A stretch of 64,000 nucleotides of DNA from Acidimicrobiia bacterium (lineage in GTDB: Bacteria > Acidobacteriota > Vicinamibacteria > Vicinamibacterales > CAVVIG01): positions 57,797 to 121,796 of the forward strand of contig VFZL01000011.1 in NCBI GenBank assembly GCA_016871175.1. Direction: 5' to 3'. The notes under the pieces were generated by a model. That model was given only the letters and a program-made list of their open reading frames with translations. It did not search any database and was not told the DNA's origin. The position numbers and the translations under genes were made by a program. The number at the start of each line of letters is the position of its first letter. The stretch's first letter is position 1. Shown here piece by piece: positions 62,371 through 64,000 of the stretch.

Positions 62371-63573
62371 CTAGCGCTCCTCCGCGGGCTCGATGCGCAG
62401 CAATGCGCCATCGTCTTCGTCGGTGAGCAGGTAGAGCAGCTCGTCCGGTCCTTGCCGCACTTCGCGGATCCGTTGTCGCATTTCGCGCAACATCGACTCG
62501 CGACGAATCTCTTCCATCCTCGTGTTGAACACAACGCGCTGCAAGTGGCCGGTTCCCGCGATACCACCTTCCCGGAGCGAACCGACGATCAGGCTGCCCT
62601 TCCAGGCTGGGAACTTGTCGCCCGTGTAGACGGTCATGCCGGCGACGGCAATCGCCGGAAGCCACACGACGAGCGGCGTCTCTAGGCCCTCCTGCGTTGG
62701 GTGCTCGGAGATCCGAGGGCCGGGGTACGCGCGCCCGAAGCTCACGGTCGGCCATCCGTAGTTGCGTCCGCGCGAGATGATGTTGACCTCATCGCCACCG
62801 TTCGGTCCGTTCTCGTGATTCCAGATCTCGCCCGTCACAGGATGCACGATGAGACCCAGCGTATTGCGATGGCCGAGCGTGTAGATCTCGGGCCGGTACC
62901 CGGGCCGACCCACGAACGGGTTGTCTTTCGGCACAGCACCATCGTCGGTCAGTCGCAGGATCTTGCCGCGCAGGCTCATCGGATCCTGGGATTCCTTGCT
63001 CGTGTTGCCGCCCGTCGACATGTACACCATGCCGTCACGACCGAAGACGACGCGACCGTTGAGGCCGGAGTTGCCTTCGAAGCCTCGGTGACCACGAGAT
63101 CCGCGGACCTCCGCGAGCGCGTGTCCGTCCAGTCGGCCACGCGCGAGGGCCGGCGCACCTCGACCATTGCCCGCCGGCTTCGTGTAGGTGAGGTAGACGA
63201 GGTGGTTCTCTCCGAAGCGCGGGTGCAGCGCTACGTCCATCAACCCGCCGTTACCATCCGTGCGGACGGTGGGGACGCCCGAAATCGGCTGCGGATCGAG
63301 GATGCCGTCTCGAATGAACCGGAGTCGCCCGGGTCGCTCGGTGACGAGCAGGTGGCCGTCAGGCATGAACGCGATTGCCCACGGATGCGACAGACCGCGG
63401 GTCAGCACGGTCACCCGAATCTTCGGTTGCTCGGCCGTGTCGAAGATGAATGGGCCCGCGCCGAGCGGCGGCACCGTGAGGCCGGCCGGACGCTGCGCAT
63501 GAACGACCACCAACCCGGAAATCAGAATCGCGACGACGACTGGGACCGTTGCCACGGCGCGTGCCGATGCCAA
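62371..63573 (-). CDS. PQQ-dependent sugar dehydrogenase (GSDH/YliI family), exported
   Basis: A 400-aa protein with a signal peptide (VATVPVVVAILISGLVVVHA). The six-bladed propeller shows GLSHPWAIAFMPDGHLLVTER, GNGGLMDVALHPRF, RGKILRLTDDG, GHRNTLGLIVHP, WNHENGPNGGDEVN and GRNYGWPTVSFG. Family members oxidise aldose sugars in the periplasm using PQQ. Upstream of it (62089-62370) lie 282 bp with no recognised gene. Confidence 0.9.
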   Translation of the reverse strand: MASARAVATVPVVVAILISGLVVVHAQRPAGLTVPPLGAGPFIFDTAEQPKIRVTVLTRGLSHPWAIAFMPDGHLLVTERPGRLRFIRDGILDPQPISGVPTVRTDGNGGLMDVALHPRFGENHLVYLTYTKPAGNGRGAPALARGRLDGHALAEVRGSRGHRGFEGNSGLNGRVVFGRDGMVYMSTGGNTSKESQDPMSLRGKILRLTDDGAVPKDNPFVGRPGYRPEIYTLGHRNTLGLIVHPVTGEIWNHENGPNGGDEVNIISRGRNYGWPTVSFGRAYPGPRISEHPTQEGLETPLVVWLPAIAVAGMTVYTGDKFPAWKGSLIVGSLREGGIAGTGHLQRVVFNTRMEEIRRESMLREMRQRIREVRQGPDELLYLLTDEDDGALLRIEPAEER

Positions 63574-63763
63574 GCGAGACCTCCTGCGGCGCCAACAGTA
63601 TACCCGCCCCGTTTCTGTGCGGTTCTGGGCATTCGTTCGCGGTTTCGGCTACCGCGACCAGCTCAACGCGCCGATAGGTCAGTGGCGTGTTCCACCTGAG
63701 CCTGACGCGCCGTTTCAGCAACCGCGTGTCTTCGACGGACTTTTGCGGAAGGCCGTTCCGGCG

Positions 63764-64000
63764 TTACGTCTGCTCGGGTACGTGGCGCTGGGACTCTTGG
63801 TTGCGGCGCATAAGCTGTTCGTTGAACCTGACTTGGACTGGAGCTGTGGGTTCCGGAAACTCTGGCCGCTGGATTCCGGAAATTCTGGCCGGTTGATCGG
63901 CGGCCCCAAGTGAGGTGGGGTCGTCAAGTCCGCGGTGCTTGGTCCGCATCGACGGCCCGTCGAGCGTGAGCACGCGCCCGCGCGCGAGGATGCGGTCCAC
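63764..64000 (-). CDS. istB: IS21-family IstB ATP-binding helper, C-terminus only
   Basis: The minus strand enters from the right edge reading DRILARGRVLTLDGPSMRTK, which matches the IstB C-terminal pattern DRxLHHGxVLxLxGPS. The frame then runs on through the element's end to a stop at 63764, so the last 50 residues are probably read-through of the terminal repeats or a stop lost by mutation. The rest of the gene lies beyond the window. Confidence 0.7.
   Translation of the reverse strand: MDRILARGRVLTLDGPSMRTKHRGLDDPTSLGAADQPARISGIQRPEFPEPTAPVQVRFNEQLMRRNQESQRHVPEQT
63846..63896. mobile_element. End of an IS21-family insertion sequence with tandem terminal repeats
   Basis: Two 23-bp direct repeats, TTCCGGAAACTCTGGCCGCT (63851) and TTCCGGAAATTCTGGCCGGT (63874), lie back to back. 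Multiple terminal repeats of this kind are typical of IS21 ends, where the transposase binds. The outer tip is probably the TG at about 63845-63847. The IstB end reads toward it from the right, as expected. No target duplication can be checked because the far end is outside. Confidence 0.65.

Noticed and set aside
1..64000. tRNA genes, rRNA, CRISPR arrays or prophage
   Set aside because: No TPsiC-like GTTCRA in cloverleaf context, no regularly spaced repeats and no phage structural proteins were found on either strand.

Overview
The window looks like chromosomal DNA of a high-GC free-living bacterium. I infer an Acidobacteriota member, probably Vicinamibacteria-like, from family content only: an exported VWFA-related protein, an exported protein with the RTPWG...DVQG opening, a TonB receptor with a carboxypeptidase-regulatory front domain, and many high-GC exported enzymes. 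No rRNA, tRNA, CRISPR array or prophage was seen. Most genes are core metabolism, tightly packed, often with 4-nt start/stop overlaps.

Left part (1-10.6 kb): a Bcp peroxiredoxin, a proline-racemase-like enzyme lacking both catalytic cysteines, a minus-strand VWA/frataxin/lipoprotein group, an OsmC protein, the decayed remains of a DUF1624 acyltransferase, an orphan DGQHR (DndB-like) protein abutting rfbB, pxpA, and a CDP-alcohol phosphatidyltransferase coupled to a GtrA protein with an extra lipid-binding-like domain.

Arginine region (10.6-24 kb): after an acyl-CoA ligase comes argC-B-D-A-J-F on the minus strand, chained by 4-nt overlaps. It diverges from argR across an ARG-box-like site. 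Downstream on the plus strand lie an argininosuccinate-synthase-like gene with eroded active-site motifs, and argH.

Middle (24-43 kb): a CarH-like B12/MerR photoreceptor-type regulator with a clear promoter and palindromic operator, heading an apparent TonB-receptor/flavin-reductase operon; a deoxyhypusine-synthase-like protein fused to a PIN-like domain; nagA; queC/queD; DtxR/MntR; a PilT-like ATPase; CaiB; SIMPL; AlkA. Several genes here are broken or chimeric.

Sulfur block (43.3-52.2 kb): cysteine synthase, JAMM protease, ThiS-like carrier with a masked GlyGly end, E1-rhodanese, Rrf2 regulator, then iscS-iscU-iscA-hscB-hscA-fdx-iscX, all in one direction. It reads as a protein-thiocarboxylate cysteine pathway joined to complete ISC iron-sulfur assembly. 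This is my leading candidate for an interesting system.

Right part (52.5-64 kb): a frameshifted receiver-PilZ gene, exported and metallophosphoesterase proteins, an EamA exporter, an osmolyte-type ABC ATPase with a fused permease/binding protein, a GT39-like membrane transferase, a Tat-exported phosphotriesterase-family protein, a PQQ-type sugar dehydrogenase, and the end of an IS21-family element.

At least eight loci are disrupted: three in-frame TAG codons, several frameshifts and two chimeric fusions. TAG is also the normal stop of many intact genes here, so code reassignment is unlikely. Gene decay or sequence error are the live explanations.
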